Assembly (NCBI RefSeq): GCF_004331485.1 | Contig: NZ_SJKD01000006.1 | Span: 310,001-374,000 of the forward strand | DNA length: 64,000 bases | Reading direction: 5' to 3' | Source: Kribbella capetownensis | GTDB taxonomy: Bacteria > Actinomycetota > Actinomycetes > Propionibacteriales > Kribbellaceae | In this document: one piece after another, positions 33,211-41,828 of the stretch | Numbering within the stretch: position 1 is the first letter of the stretch | Layout of the letters: every line of letters starts with the position of its first letter | The notes under the pieces: model-generated | The model's input: only the letters and a program-made list of their open reading frames with translations | What the model was told of the DNA's origin: nothing | Databases searched by the model: none | Position numbers and translations under genes: made by a program

Positions 33211-33602
33211 GCAGCGGCCGGAACAGCGGAGCGTTGGCGGAGCAGCAGCCAGGCGTCGAAACCGACCACCAGTGCCGTGAGGCCGTGGATGCCGAGCGCG
33301 GTGGCGACCGAGCCGCCGTGGGTCAGTACGACGGTCATGTCCACGATCGGGATGAGTGCGACAAGCGCCATCACGATGCCGGTCGCACGGCGCTCGCCGA
33401 GTGCGAACAGGACCAGGATGACCAGGCCGAAGGCGACGTCGCGGATCCCCTTCACGGGGAAGTACCCGGCCGCGGTACCGGTCGGCCAGGGGTCGATGCC
33501 GAACCCGGCGGCGGCTCCAGGCCCGTCGAAGAGGAATCGCAGGCCGAACGAGATCGGGAACAGGCCGAGCAGGACGGTGAGCACAGTGACGAAACGACGC
33601 AT
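33186..33602 (-). CDS. DUF4267 family membrane protein
   Basis: A 138-residue protein with four hydrophobic helices (LTVLLGLFPISFGLRFL, FGLVILVLFALG, VMALVALIPIVDMTVVL, HGLTALVVGFDAWLLL) and PWPTGTAAGYFPVKGIRDVAFG, the DUF4267 core. AAGGAG precedes the ATG by 8 nt. Divergent from a TetR gene across an interval with three palindromic operators, so it is likely the regulator's target. Function unknown. Confidence 0.85.
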   Translation of the reverse strand: MRRFVTVLTVLLGLFPISFGLRFLFDGPGAAAGFGIDPWPTGTAAGYFPVKGIRDVAFGLVILVLFALGERRATGIVMALVALIPIVDMTVVLTHGGSVATALGIHGLTALVVGFDAWLLLRQRSAVPAAAQPVGVHS

Positions 33603-33618
33603 GATGGACTCCTTGATC

Positions 33619-33680
33619 TAGCAGCGCTAACTTCTCTAGCGACGCTAACACTGCCATTGCTAGATTGTCTAGCGGTGCTA
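33619..33680. promoter_or_regulatory. Three TAGC-N3-GCTA operators between DUF4267 and TetR genes
   Basis: Identical half-sites occur at 33619-33629, 33637-33647 and 33670-33680 (spacers AGC, GAC, GGT), with a lone half-site near 33660. A TTGCTA-N16-TAAGAT promoter (33657-33684) overlaps the third copy; the predicted start is at the TetR ATG (33692), suggesting a leaderless, self-repressed mRNA. Confidence 0.75.
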
Positions 33681-33691
33681 AGATCCGGTCT

Positions 33692-34249
33692 ATGCCGAGT
33701 CACACACGCAGGGAACGGGCGCTGGAGGAGCGGCGGGAGCTGATCGTGCGCACCGCCCGCGAACTCGCCGAGGCCGAAGGGTGGGAGGCCGTCACCACCC
33801 GCCGCCTGGCCGAAGCCGTCGACTACAGCCAGCCCGTCCTCTACGGCCACTTCAAGAACATGGACGCCATCTCCACCGCCGTGGCACTCGAAGGCTTCGA
33901 AGAACTGGCCGCCGTACTCCGCACCGGTCGGGAACGCGACGGTCTACGCGGACTGGCCGAGGCCTACCTGCGGTACGCCGAGGAGCACCCGGCCGTCTAC
34001 GACGCGATGTTCGTACGACACACAGACCTGCTGTTCGGACAGGTCGAGACTCCCGAGATCCTGAGGACGACGTTCGGCGAGATCATGGCCGCCGTCACCC
34101 CGTTCGCACCCGACGACCCCGAAACCCTCACCGAGGTGTTCTGGAGCTCCCTCCACGGCCTCGCCACCCTCGCCAACGGCTCCCGCCTCCGCCCCACCCA
34201 CCACCAACAACGCCTCAACCACCTGATCGCCGCCATCGGCCACCCCTGA
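33692..34249 (+). CDS. TetR family transcriptional regulator
   Basis: A 185-residue TetR protein (ERRELIVRTARELAEAEGWEAVTTRRLAEAVDYSQPVLYGHFKN, about 12-55), with a TetR_C-33-like ligand domain. ATG 33692 is preferred to the frame's upstream GTG because of the promoter at 33657-33684. The three palindromes in front of it are likely its own operators. Followed by a hairpin at 34254-34302. Confidence 0.9.
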   Translation: MPSHTRRERALEERRELIVRTARELAEAEGWEAVTTRRLAEAVDYSQPVLYGHFKNMDAISTAVALEGFEELAAVLRTGRERDGLRGLAEAYLRYAEEHPAVYDAMFVRHTDLLFGQVETPEILRTTFGEIMAAVTPFAPDDPETLTEVFWSSLHGLATLANGSRLRPTHHQQRLNHLIAAIGHP

Positions 34250-34253
34250 AGCC

Positions 34254-34302
34254 CTTCGCGGAAACAATTCGTCGCTCAGCGGCGAATGGTTTCCGGAGAG
34301 CG
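34254..34302. repeat. Hairpin repeat copy A
   Basis: An imperfect palindrome (GGAAAC...GTTTCC outer stem, ATTCG/CGAAT and CGC/GCG inner stems) just after the TetR stop. It matches the element at 35328-35376 at 37 of 49 positions, with changes in both arms that keep pairing. It probably terminates the TetR transcript. Confidence 0.75.
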
Positions 34303-34368
34303 ACGGTACGAGGTGGTTGTCCACAGCCGCCTCGGCGAGGGTCGGCGAAATCCGTCACGCTTGAGCGG

Positions 34369-35325
34369 ATGGACTGGTGGTGGCGGCGACAGCTCGCGGA
34401 CGAGGGCATCGACGCGCTGATCCACGACCAGCAACGGATCGTGTCGCGCGTCCAGCTGTCCGCCGCCGGCTGGTCCAAGGCGCGGATCCGGCAACCGTTG
34501 CGGGCTCGACGCTGGCAGACCGTCCACCCCGGCGTCTACGCCACCCATACCGGACCGATCGGGTACGACGAGCAGCTGCTGGCGGCCCTGCTCTACTCCG
34601 GACCCGAGGCGGCGTGGAGCCATTACACCGCGGCGGAGCAGCTCGGCCTGATCACCCCGGACCGCAACCGCTCGGTCTACGTGACGATCCCGGAACACCG
34701 CCGGGTCCGGCGCCAGCCGAATCTCGTCGTACATCGCGACCAGCACTGGGCGGCTCGCGTCGCCGCCGTCGTACCGCCTCGACGGACTCCGGCACATGCC
34801 GTCCTCGACATCGTGGGCATCACACGATCCCTTGACGGGGCGGCGGCGGTGATCGCCGAGGCCTGTCAGAGCGGCCGAGTCGCTCCCGCGGAGATCGTGA
34901 GGGCGATGGCCGGCCGTCCGCGGTTGCGGCATCGCCGATCGCTCCGGCCGATCATCGAGGACGTCGCTGCCGGGTCACATTCGCTGCTCGAGCTGCGCTA
35001 TCTGCGCGACGTCGAGCGCAAGCACGCGTTGCCGACCGGGCAACGGCAACGCGCGGTGGACCGCGAGTTCACCGACGTGTTCTATGCCGGGTTCGAGCTC
35101 GTGGTCGAGCTCGACGGGCAGCTCCACCTGGTCCCGCGGCAGCGATGGCGTGACCTCGATCGAGACAACCGTGCCACGCTGCGGACCGAGTCGACGCTGC
35201 GTTACGGCTGGTTCGACGTCACCGGCCGGCCGTGCGAGGCCGCCGTACAGGTCCTGCAGGTACTGCGTCGGCGGACGCCGGCCCTGGCGGCGAAGCGGTG
35301 CGGGCCAACCTGCCCGGTCCGCTGA
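34369..35325 (+). CDS. AbiEi-like winged-helix protein with C-terminal nuclease-like domain
   Basis: A 318-residue protein. Its N-terminal part (LIHDQQRIVSRVQLSAAG ... VHPGVYATH) matches the AbiEi antitoxin/regulator head, and its C-terminal ~100 residues (FELVVELDGQLHL ... RDLDRDNRATLRTES) resemble the DUF559/Vsr-type endonuclease fold, where the E-x-D and following residues would be catalytic. There is no AbiEii partner next to it. ATG 34369. It is bounded by two related hairpin repeats. Such orphan proteins are common in actinobacteria; their function is unknown. Confidence 0.75.
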   Translation: MDWWWRRQLADEGIDALIHDQQRIVSRVQLSAAGWSKARIRQPLRARRWQTVHPGVYATHTGPIGYDEQLLAALLYSGPEAAWSHYTAAEQLGLITPDRNRSVYVTIPEHRRVRRQPNLVVHRDQHWAARVAAVVPPRRTPAHAVLDIVGITRSLDGAAAVIAEACQSGRVAPAEIVRAMAGRPRLRHRRSLRPIIEDVAAGSHSLLELRYLRDVERKHALPTGQRQRAVDREFTDVFYAGFELVVELDGQLHLVPRQRWRDLDRDNRATLRTESTLRYGWFDVTGRPCEAAVQVLQVLRRRTPALAAKRCGPTCPVR

Positions 35326-35327
35326 CG

Positions 35328-35376
35328 CTCTTCGGAAAGAAAGTGTCGCGCAGCGGCGATTTGTTTCCGGGAAGCG
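35328..35376. repeat. Hairpin repeat copy B
   Basis: A second copy of the palindromic element at 34254-34302, 3 nt after the AbiEi-like gene and 2 nt before the stop of the convergent phosphatase gene. The identical core GTCGCnCAGCGGCGA and GTTTCCGG are kept. Likely a bidirectional terminator. Confidence 0.75.
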
Positions 35377-35377
35377 G

Positions 35378-35953
35378 CTAGTTGTTCCAGTGGTGGATTG
35401 CGGGGGAGCCTCGTTCCCAGCCTAGGACTGAGATGGTGGCGGTGTTGAGGACGAAGTGGCGGCCTTCGGTGACGTCCAGTTCGAGCCAGCGGGCGGTGAG
35501 GGCACGGAGGGCGTGGGAGTGGCCGAAGACGAGGACGTCGCCGGAGACTGCGGCGATGCGGGCGTTGACGCGGTCGAGGCGGGCCGCCACCTGGGCCGGG
35601 GCTTCGCCGTTGGGTACGGGATCGTCCCAGACCGTCCAGCCGGGCACGGTCTCGCGGATCTCCGCGGTGGTGATGCCTTCGTAGTCCCCGTAGTCCCACT
35701 CGACCAGGTCGTCGTCGACCTCGGCGTCCGGGTAACCGGCCAACTCCGCCGTACGCCGGGCACGTTGCCGCGGTGAGGTGAGGACCAGGTCGAAGTTCTC
35801 GGCCGCCAGGCGTTGCTTCAGCGACGCCGCGACCTGCTCGCCGTCCGCGGTCAGCGGAAGGTCGGTGACGGACGTGTGCCGGCCGGCCCGGCTCCACTCG
35901 GTCTCGCCGTGCCGGACCAGGAAGAGCTGGTCGGTTCGTTCCGGTGTGGTCAC
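35378..35953 (-). CDS. Histidine phosphatase (phosphoglycerate mutase-like, Rv3214-like)
   Basis: A 191-residue histidine phosphatase. Catalytic LVRHGETEWS (12-21), TSPRQRARRTAEL, proton donor in VEWDYGDYEGI and second His in VFGHSHALRALTARW. M. tuberculosis Rv3214 (Gpm2), an acid phosphatase, is the likely homologue and also lies near parA there. GTG start, weak ribosome-binding site. The substrate is unknown. Confidence 0.88.
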   Translation of the reverse strand: MTTPERTDQLFLVRHGETEWSRAGRHTSVTDLPLTADGEQVAASLKQRLAAENFDLVLTSPRQRARRTAELAGYPDAEVDDDLVEWDYGDYEGITTAEIRETVPGWTVWDDPVPNGEAPAQVAARLDRVNARIAAVSGDVLVFGHSHALRALTARWLELDVTEGRHFVLNTATISVLGWERGSPAIHHWNN

Positions 35954-36021
35954 GCTTTCATCGTCGCAGATCCGGGCCGAGGTCTTGACCGATGCACCTG
36001 GAGCAGGGCAGGGTCGGAAAC

Positions 36022-36035
36022 TGTAAGCGCTTCCA
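36022..36035. promoter_or_regulatory. LacI-type operator
   Basis: A 14-bp near-palindrome with the CG-centred core AAGCGCTT, typical of LacI/GalR sites, 25 bp before the lacI-type gene. Indicates autoregulation of the downstream sugar operon. Confidence 0.7.
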
Positions 36036-36059
36036 CTCCGACTCCTCAGGAGCGAGCAC

Positions 36060-37094
36060 GTGGCATCCGGAACCAGCGGGAGGCCGGCGACGATCTACGA
36101 CGTCGCGGCCCGCGCGAAGCTGTCGATCGCGACGGTTTCGCGCGTCCTGCAAGGGACCGGACCGGTGTCGGAGAAGGCGCGGGCCCGGGTCGACCAGGCG
36201 GCGCAGGAGCTCAACTACGTACCGCTGCGCGCCGCCCGAAGCCTGGCGGTACAACGGCATGAGGCGCATGGGCTCGTACTGCCCGACCTGGCCGGCCCGT
36301 TCTACGGCGACCTGCTGATGGGGTACGAACGCTGGGCCGGCGAGCACGGCCAGAGCGTGGTGATCACGGTGACGCACGGCCACCCGGATCCTCGCCGCAG
36401 CGTCCGCGACCTGGCCGGCCGGGTCGACGGGATAGTTGTCCACGGCAACGCTCTGGACCTGTCGACGATCCAGGACCTGCGCAAGACAGGCGCCCCGCTG
36501 GTGCTGGTCGCCCATCCCCCAATGACCGGCTGCGACTCGGTCCGGAGCGAGAGCGCTGCCAGTGCCGAGCAGCTGACGAACCGGTTGCTCGATCACGGGC
36601 AGACGAACCTGTTGTTCGTCGGCGATCCAGCCAGTTCGTACGACGTCTCCGAGCGGTACGCCGGGTTCGCCCGGGCCCACGCCCGTCGCGGGCTGGCGCC
36701 GCCGGAGCCCGAGCGGGTCCCGCTCACCGAGGAGTCCGGCGCCGAGGTCGGCGAGAGGGTGCTTCGGGCAACGAATCCGCCGGACGGGCTGGTCTGCGCG
36801 AACGACGAGCTCGCGCTGGCGGCGATGAACAGCCTGGCCGCGCAGGGCATCGGCGTACCGGACGAGATCGTGGTGACCGGGTGGGACGACGTGATGGCCG
36901 CGCGATACGTGTCGCCGGGGCTCACCACGGTGCGGCAGCCGATGATCGAGCTCGGCCGGCTCGCCGCACAACGACTGCACGAACGCGTGACCGGGGAACG
37001 GACCCGGGCGCGGAACGACGTACTGGCGACGCAACTCGTGCTACGGGACAGCTGTGGCACGGCGCAACCGGGGGATGCAGCAGGAACCGAGTGA
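36060..37094 (+). CDS. LacI family transcriptional regulator
   Basis: A 344-residue LacI/GalR regulator. The helix-turn-helix and hinge are TIYDVAARAKLSIATVSRVL...LNYVPLRAARSL (about 10-62); the rest is a periplasmic-binding-like sugar sensor (FVGDPASSYDVSERYAGF, GWDDVMAARYVSPGLTTVRQP). GTG 36060 follows AGGAGC. It is the first gene of a sugar-uptake and hydrolase operon, 11 nt before the binding-protein gene, so it represses its own operon until a glycan-derived inducer binds. Confidence 0.93.
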   Translation: MASGTSGRPATIYDVAARAKLSIATVSRVLQGTGPVSEKARARVDQAAQELNYVPLRAARSLAVQRHEAHGLVLPDLAGPFYGDLLMGYERWAGEHGQSVVITVTHGHPDPRRSVRDLAGRVDGIVVHGNALDLSTIQDLRKTGAPLVLVAHPPMTGCDSVRSESAASAEQLTNRLLDHGQTNLLFVGDPASSYDVSERYAGFARAHARRGLAPPEPERVPLTEESGAEVGERVLRATNPPDGLVCANDELALAAMNSLAAQGIGVPDEIVVTGWDDVMAARYVSPGLTTVRQPMIELGRLAAQRLHERVTGERTRARNDVLATQLVLRDSCGTAQPGDAAGTE

Positions 37095-37105
37095 GGAGAC
37101 AACAC

Positions 37106-38398
37106 ATGTTCACCCACAGCATCCGCCGCCGATTGGTGATCGGCAGCGCTGCGCTCACCGCCACAGCTCTCGCGCTTGCGGGATGTGGCCGGTCCGAGGA
37201 CACCCCGAGCGGGGGTTCACAGGCGACGACGACGGTCAGCGAAGGACCCGCCACCGGCAATCTGACCGTGTGGGCGATGGGGACCGAGGGCGAGAACCTG
37301 CCCAAGCTGATGCAGCAGTTCCAGCAGGCCAACCCGGGCGTGAAGGTGACCGTCACGCCGATCCCGTGGGACGCCGCGCACAGCAAGTTCACCACCGCGA
37401 TCACGGCGCAGTCGCTGCCGGATGCCGCGATGGTGGGCACCACCTGGATGGGCGAGTTCGCCGACCTCGGCGCACTCGACCCGACTCCGCAGGGCTTCGA
37501 CAACGGCGGCTTCTACCCCGGCGCACTGGACACCACCAAGGTGGGTGACACCCAGTACGGCGTTCCGTGGTACGTCGAGACGCGGTTGGTCTATTACCGC
37601 AAGGACCTGGCCGCGAAGGCCGGAGTCACCACGCCGCCGACCGACTGGGACGGCCTGAAGGCGATGGCCAAGGCGATGAAGGAGAAGGCCGGCGCGAAGT
37701 ACGGGATCAACCTGCAGCCGGGCGGTACCGGCTCCTGGCAGACCGTGATGCCGTTCGCCTGGTCCGCCGGTGCGAACCTCACCACGGACGACCAGAAGGA
37801 GTTCACCTTCGACACTCCGGAGATGCAGGAGGGGCTGAAGTACTACCAGAGCTTCTTCACCGAGAAGCTGGCCGGCACCGACCTGCCGCCGAACCAGACC
37901 GAGGCGCAGTTCGTCAGCGGCCAGGTGCCGATGTTCATCTCCGGGCCGTGGATGGCCGGGTCGGTGGCCAAGCTCGGCGGGGACGCGATCAAGCCGAACA
38001 TCGGTGTGTTCGAGATCCCGAAGAACAAGACCTCGACGTCGTTCGTCGGTGGCTCCAACTTCGTCGTGTTCAAGACGTCGAAGAACAAGGACAGCGCCTG
38101 GAAGCTGGTCAAGTTCCTGTCCGATGCGAAGACGCAGGCGGCGTGGTTCAAGATGTCGTCCGACCTGCCGGCGGTGAAGAGCGCGTGGCAGGACCCGAGC
38201 ATCGCCTCCGACCCGCTGCTGCCGGTCTTCGGCAAGCAGTTGGAGAGCGCGAAGGCGCCGCCCGCGGTGGTGAACTGGGAGCAGGTCGCGAACGCGTTCG
38301 ACACCGAGATCGAGAAGATGGCGAAGTCGGGCCAGTCCCCCGCCGACACCGCCAAAGCCACCCAGACCAAGGCATCGTCGATCGGCACTGGTAGCTGA
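37106..38398 (+). CDS. Sugar ABC transporter substrate-binding lipoprotein
   Basis: A 430-residue family-1 extracellular binding protein. Signal peptide with lipobox LALAGC (Cys near 27). WAMGTEGENLPKLMQQFQQANPGVKV is the usual start of the mature fold and YGVPWYVETRLVYYRKDL the ligand cleft. GAGGAG precedes the ATG. Its two permeases follow. The ligand is probably an oligosaccharide, given the neighbouring glycosidases. Confidence 0.93.
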   Translation: MFTHSIRRRLVIGSAALTATALALAGCGRSEDTPSGGSQATTTVSEGPATGNLTVWAMGTEGENLPKLMQQFQQANPGVKVTVTPIPWDAAHSKFTTAITAQSLPDAAMVGTTWMGEFADLGALDPTPQGFDNGGFYPGALDTTKVGDTQYGVPWYVETRLVYYRKDLAAKAGVTTPPTDWDGLKAMAKAMKEKAGAKYGINLQPGGTGSWQTVMPFAWSAGANLTTDDQKEFTFDTPEMQEGLKYYQSFFTEKLAGTDLPPNQTEAQFVSGQVPMFISGPWMAGSVAKLGGDAIKPNIGVFEIPKNKTSTSFVGGSNFVVFKTSKNKDSAWKLVKFLSDAKTQAAWFKMSSDLPAVKSAWQDPSIASDPLLPVFGKQLESAKAPPAVVNWEQVANAFDTEIEKMAKSGQSPADTAKATQTKASSIGTGS

Positions 38399-38403
38399 TC
38401 GCG

Positions 38404-39378
38404 ATGGTTCATGACACAGCTCCCGACGAGGCGCTGCGGACCTCGTCGGGAGGACCGCGATCGGGTGGAGGTGCGCGCACGGTCGGTTCGCGTCCTCGCA
38501 CCAGGCGGCTGGATCGGCAGACCTTCGCGGCGTGGGTGCTCGTCCTTCCGTTCGTGCTGCTGTTCGTCGCGTTCACGGCCGGGCCAGTGCTCGGGTCGTT
38601 GGGGATGAGCTTCACCGATATGCGGCAGCGGGATCTGCGGACGCCGTTCGCGGTGAACGGTGTCGGGTTCGGCAACTACGTGAAGGCGTTGTCGGACGAG
38701 ACGTTCCGCAAGGCCGCGTTCAACACGGCGTACTTCGTGATCCTCGGCGTACCGCTCACGCTGGTCGTCGCGCTGGCGGCCGCGGTCCTGCTGGACCGTG
38801 GGGTGAAGCGGTTCCAGAGCCTGTTCAAGGTCGGCTATTACCTGCCCGTCGTCACGTCGATCGTCGCGATCGCGGTGATCTGGCGGTTCGTACTGGCGCC
38901 CGACTCCGGACTGGTGAATACCGTGCTCGGCTGGTTCGGCATCGACGGGCCCAACTGGCTGGCGTCGAAGACGCTGGCGATGCCGTCGCTGATCGCGATG
39001 GCGGTCTGGCGCAACTTCGGCTCCGCGATGATCATCTTCCTGGCCGGTTTGCAGGGCATCCCGCAGACGGTCGAGGAGGCCGGTCAGATCGACGGTGCGG
39101 GCTCATGGCAACGATTCCGCTACCTGATCCTGCCGTTGCTGCGACCCACCGTGCTGTTCACCAGCGTGACCACCGGGATCGGCTACCTGCAGTTCTTCGA
39201 AGAGCCGTTGGTGATGACCCAGGGCGGTCCGCTGAACAGCACGCTGTCGGTGTCGATGTACACGTACCAGCAGTTCGGGTTCGGCAACTACGGCCTGGCC
39301 ACGTCGATGGCCTACATCCTGTTCGTCGTCATCGCCGTGGTCACGTTCATCCAGTTCCGGCTGCTGAGGGAGAAGTGA
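38404..39378 (+). CDS. Sugar ABC transporter permease (MalF/UgpA type)
   Basis: A 324-residue membrane protein with six to seven helices and the EAA loop EEAGQIDGAGSWQRFRYLILPLLRP, which contacts the ATPase. A basic, Gly/Arg-rich N-terminal tail of about 40 residues precedes the first helix. Starts 5 nt after the binding-protein stop and overlaps the next permease (TGATG). Confidence 0.94.
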   Translation: MVHDTAPDEALRTSSGGPRSGGGARTVGSRPRTRRLDRQTFAAWVLVLPFVLLFVAFTAGPVLGSLGMSFTDMRQRDLRTPFAVNGVGFGNYVKALSDETFRKAAFNTAYFVILGVPLTLVVALAAAVLLDRGVKRFQSLFKVGYYLPVVTSIVAIAVIWRFVLAPDSGLVNTVLGWFGIDGPNWLASKTLAMPSLIAMAVWRNFGSAMIIFLAGLQGIPQTVEEAGQIDGAGSWQRFRYLILPLLRPTVLFTSVTTGIGYLQFFEEPLVMTQGGPLNSTLSVSMYTYQQFGFGNYGLATSMAYILFVVIAVVTFIQFRLLREK

Positions 39379-40190
39379 TGCGCCGTACCTGGTGGATCTA
39401 CCTGATCGGGGTGCTCGGCCTGGTGGCCGTCGCGGCGCCGTTCCTGTGGATGGTGCTCGGCAGTTTCAAGACGCAGGGCGAACTGCTCCGCGTCCCGCCG
39501 ACCTGGTGGCCGGACAATCCGACCACGCAGAACTACGGCGACCTGTTCAACAAGGCGAGCTTCCCGCGCTACTTCCTCAACTCGACCCTGGTCGCGCTGG
39601 TCGTGACGGCCGGGAACCTGACCTTCTGCTCGATGATCGGCTACGCGCTGGCCAAGCTGCGGTTCAAGGGCCGCGACGCGCTGTTCGTGCTGGTGCTGGC
39701 GACGCTGATGATCCCCGGCATGGTCACGTTCGTGCCGCTGTTCGTGCTCGTCACCAACGCCGGGCTGGCGAACAGCTACCCCGGCCTGATCCTGCCGTTC
39801 CTGGTGTCGCCGTTCGGCGTCTTCCTGATGCGGCAGTTCTTCTCCGGACTGCCGGACGACCTGATGGACGCCGGCCGGGTGGACGGCACCAGCGAACTGG
39901 GCATCTTCGGCCGCATCATGCTGCCGTTGACGCGGCCGGCCCTGGCCACGCTCGGCATCCTGACCTTCCTCGGTTCCTGGAACAACTTCCTCTGGCCGCT
40001 GGTGATCGCCCAGACCGAGGACAAATACACCCTTCCCGTCGCCCTGGCGCTGTACTCGACCGGCCAGAACGCGCAGAACTACGGCCTGCTGATGGCCGGC
40101 GCGGTCGTGGTCGTCCTGCCGGTGCTGGTGATGTTCCTCGCCTTCCAGCGTCATGTCACCAAGGGCATTGCCATCACCGGACTGAAATAG
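39378..40190 (+). CDS. Sugar ABC transporter permease (MalG type)
   Basis: A 270-residue six-helix permease with EAA loop MDAGRVDGTSELGIFGRIMLPLTRPAL. It ends QRHVTKGIAITGLK, the common MalG-like terminus. ATG overlaps the stop of the partner permease. No ATPase gene follows, so the importer must borrow a shared MsmK-type ATPase. Confidence 0.94.
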   Translation: MRRTWWIYLIGVLGLVAVAAPFLWMVLGSFKTQGELLRVPPTWWPDNPTTQNYGDLFNKASFPRYFLNSTLVALVVTAGNLTFCSMIGYALAKLRFKGRDALFVLVLATLMIPGMVTFVPLFVLVTNAGLANSYPGLILPFLVSPFGVFLMRQFFSGLPDDLMDAGRVDGTSELGIFGRIMLPLTRPALATLGILTFLGSWNNFLWPLVIAQTEDKYTLPVALALYSTGQNAQNYGLLMAGAVVVVLPVLVMFLAFQRHVTKGIAITGLK

Positions 40191-40228
40191 CCACAGCACC
40201 GGACTCAAGTAGACCTCTGGAGACTTGG

Positions 40229-41806
40229 ATGACCGCCAACATCAGTCGCCGTACCCTGCTCGCCGCCGGCGGCGCCGCCGCGCTGATCGGCACCACCGCA
40301 AGCACGACGTACGCCGGGACGCCCGACCCGGCCGCCCTCCTGAAGGGCAACTGGAAGCCGGGCCGTGAGGACAAGGCCCTGGTCGGACGCTGGGCGCGAG
40401 ACACCTGGCGCAGCCTGGTCGCGATGACCGACGAGAAGACCGGCCTGCCCGCCGACAACATCGGCTCCTCGATCACGAATCCGGTCCGCAGCCAGTACAC
40501 CTCCCCCACCAACATCGGCGGCTACCTGTGGAGCACGGTCGTCGCCCGCCACCTCGGCATCATCTCGCCGAAGGAGTCGCTGCGCCGGATCACCCAGACC
40601 CTGACCACGATGTCGAAGGTCGACCACCACGAGCCGAGCGGCATGTACTTCAACTGGTACGACGAGTCGACCGGTGAGGTGCGGTACGTCGACCCGGACG
40701 GGACGAAGCCGATCACGCCGTTCGTGTCGAGTGTCGACAACGGCTGGTTCGCCTGCGCGCTGATGGTGGTCCGCAACGCCGAGCCGGGCGCCCGCGCACT
40801 GGCGGATTCGCTGCTGAGCAAGATGAACTTCGCCTACTACTACAACCCGGCGGCCCGGCCCGGCGGGCTCATGCGCGGCGGCTTCTTCGAGACCCCGCCG
40901 CCGGACGAGGAGACCGACAAGGGCAACCACGCCGGCACCGGACCTGACGTGTACTACCGCAAGTTCCACTACGACACCTGCAACACCGAGGCCCGGATCG
41001 CCGGCTACATGGGATTCGCACTCGATCAGGTCCCGCACACGCAGTACTTCGCGACGTACCGGACGTTCCCGGACTCGTGCGACTGGTCCTGGGTCGAGCA
41101 GAAGCCGAAGGGCGTGCACCGGACGTACCTTGGTCTCGACGTCTTCGAGGGCACCTACTCGTACCGCGGGATGCGGCTCGTGCCGTCCTGGGGTGGCGAC
41201 ATGTTCGAGTCCCTGATGCCCGATCTGTTCATCCCCGAATCGACCTGGGCGCCGCGCAGTTGGGGCATCAACCACCCGCTCACCGTCCGCGCGCAGATCG
41301 AGCACGGACTGGACGACGCGAAGTACGGCTACTGGGGCTTCTCGCCGGCGTCGAACCCGAAGGGCGGGTACTCCGTCTACGGAGTCGAGGCGATCGGGAT
41401 GGACCCGGGCGGCTACCCGTCCGACCTGGAGGCGACGAACTTCGACGCCGGCTTCGAGGGCTGCCGCGAGGGCGTCAACCCGAATCCGACCTTCGGCGAC
41501 GGCGTGGTCACCCCGCACGCCGCGTTCCTGGCGATGCAGTACGCACCGGGACAGGCGATCGAGAATTTGCGCCGGATCGAGACGAACCTGCACGCGTACG
41601 GCGCCGGCGGCTTCTACGACTCGGTCGCGGTCCGCTCCGGCCTGATCGCCCAGCGGTACCTGGCGCTCGACCAGGCGATGGTGATGGGTGCCATCGGCAA
41701 CGTCTTCGCCAATGACGTGGTCCGGCGGAACTTCAGCACCAAGACGGTGGAGCGCCGGATCCGGCCGCTGATCGCGATGGAGCAGTTCGAGTCCGGGCTC
41801 GAGTGA
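40229..41806 (+). CDS. Tat-exported glucoamylase-family glycosidase (GH144-like)
   Basis: A 525-residue protein. N-terminal SRRTLLAAGGAAALIGTTA is a twin-arginine signal peptide. The (alpha/alpha)6-type domain has LVAMTDEKTGLPADNI, SSVDNGWFACALMVV, WGGDMFESLMPDLFIPE, WGFSPASNPKGGY and VVTPHAAFLAM, matching the 'glucoamylase' family PF10091, which includes endo-beta-1,2-glucanases (GH144). Acid catalysts cannot be assigned with certainty. It would trim a glycan outside the membrane for the importer encoded upstream. Separated by 38 nt from the permease gene and in the same operon. Confidence 0.8.
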   Translation: MTANISRRTLLAAGGAAALIGTTASTTYAGTPDPAALLKGNWKPGREDKALVGRWARDTWRSLVAMTDEKTGLPADNIGSSITNPVRSQYTSPTNIGGYLWSTVVARHLGIISPKESLRRITQTLTTMSKVDHHEPSGMYFNWYDESTGEVRYVDPDGTKPITPFVSSVDNGWFACALMVVRNAEPGARALADSLLSKMNFAYYYNPAARPGGLMRGGFFETPPPDEETDKGNHAGTGPDVYYRKFHYDTCNTEARIAGYMGFALDQVPHTQYFATYRTFPDSCDWSWVEQKPKGVHRTYLGLDVFEGTYSYRGMRLVPSWGGDMFESLMPDLFIPESTWAPRSWGINHPLTVRAQIEHGLDDAKYGYWGFSPASNPKGGYSVYGVEAIGMDPGGYPSDLEATNFDAGFEGCREGVNPNPTFGDGVVTPHAAFLAMQYAPGQAIENLRRIETNLHAYGAGGFYDSVAVRSGLIAQRYLALDQAMVMGAIGNVFANDVVRRNFSTKTVERRIRPLIAMEQFESGLE

Positions 41807-41828
41807 CAGGAAACGGGAGAGCTGGTTG

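Noticed and set aside
22705..34325. Replication origin suggested by exact DnaA boxes at 22705 and 34317
   Set aside because: Only isolated boxes; no cluster, no AT-rich unwinding region, no dnaA/dnaN genes.
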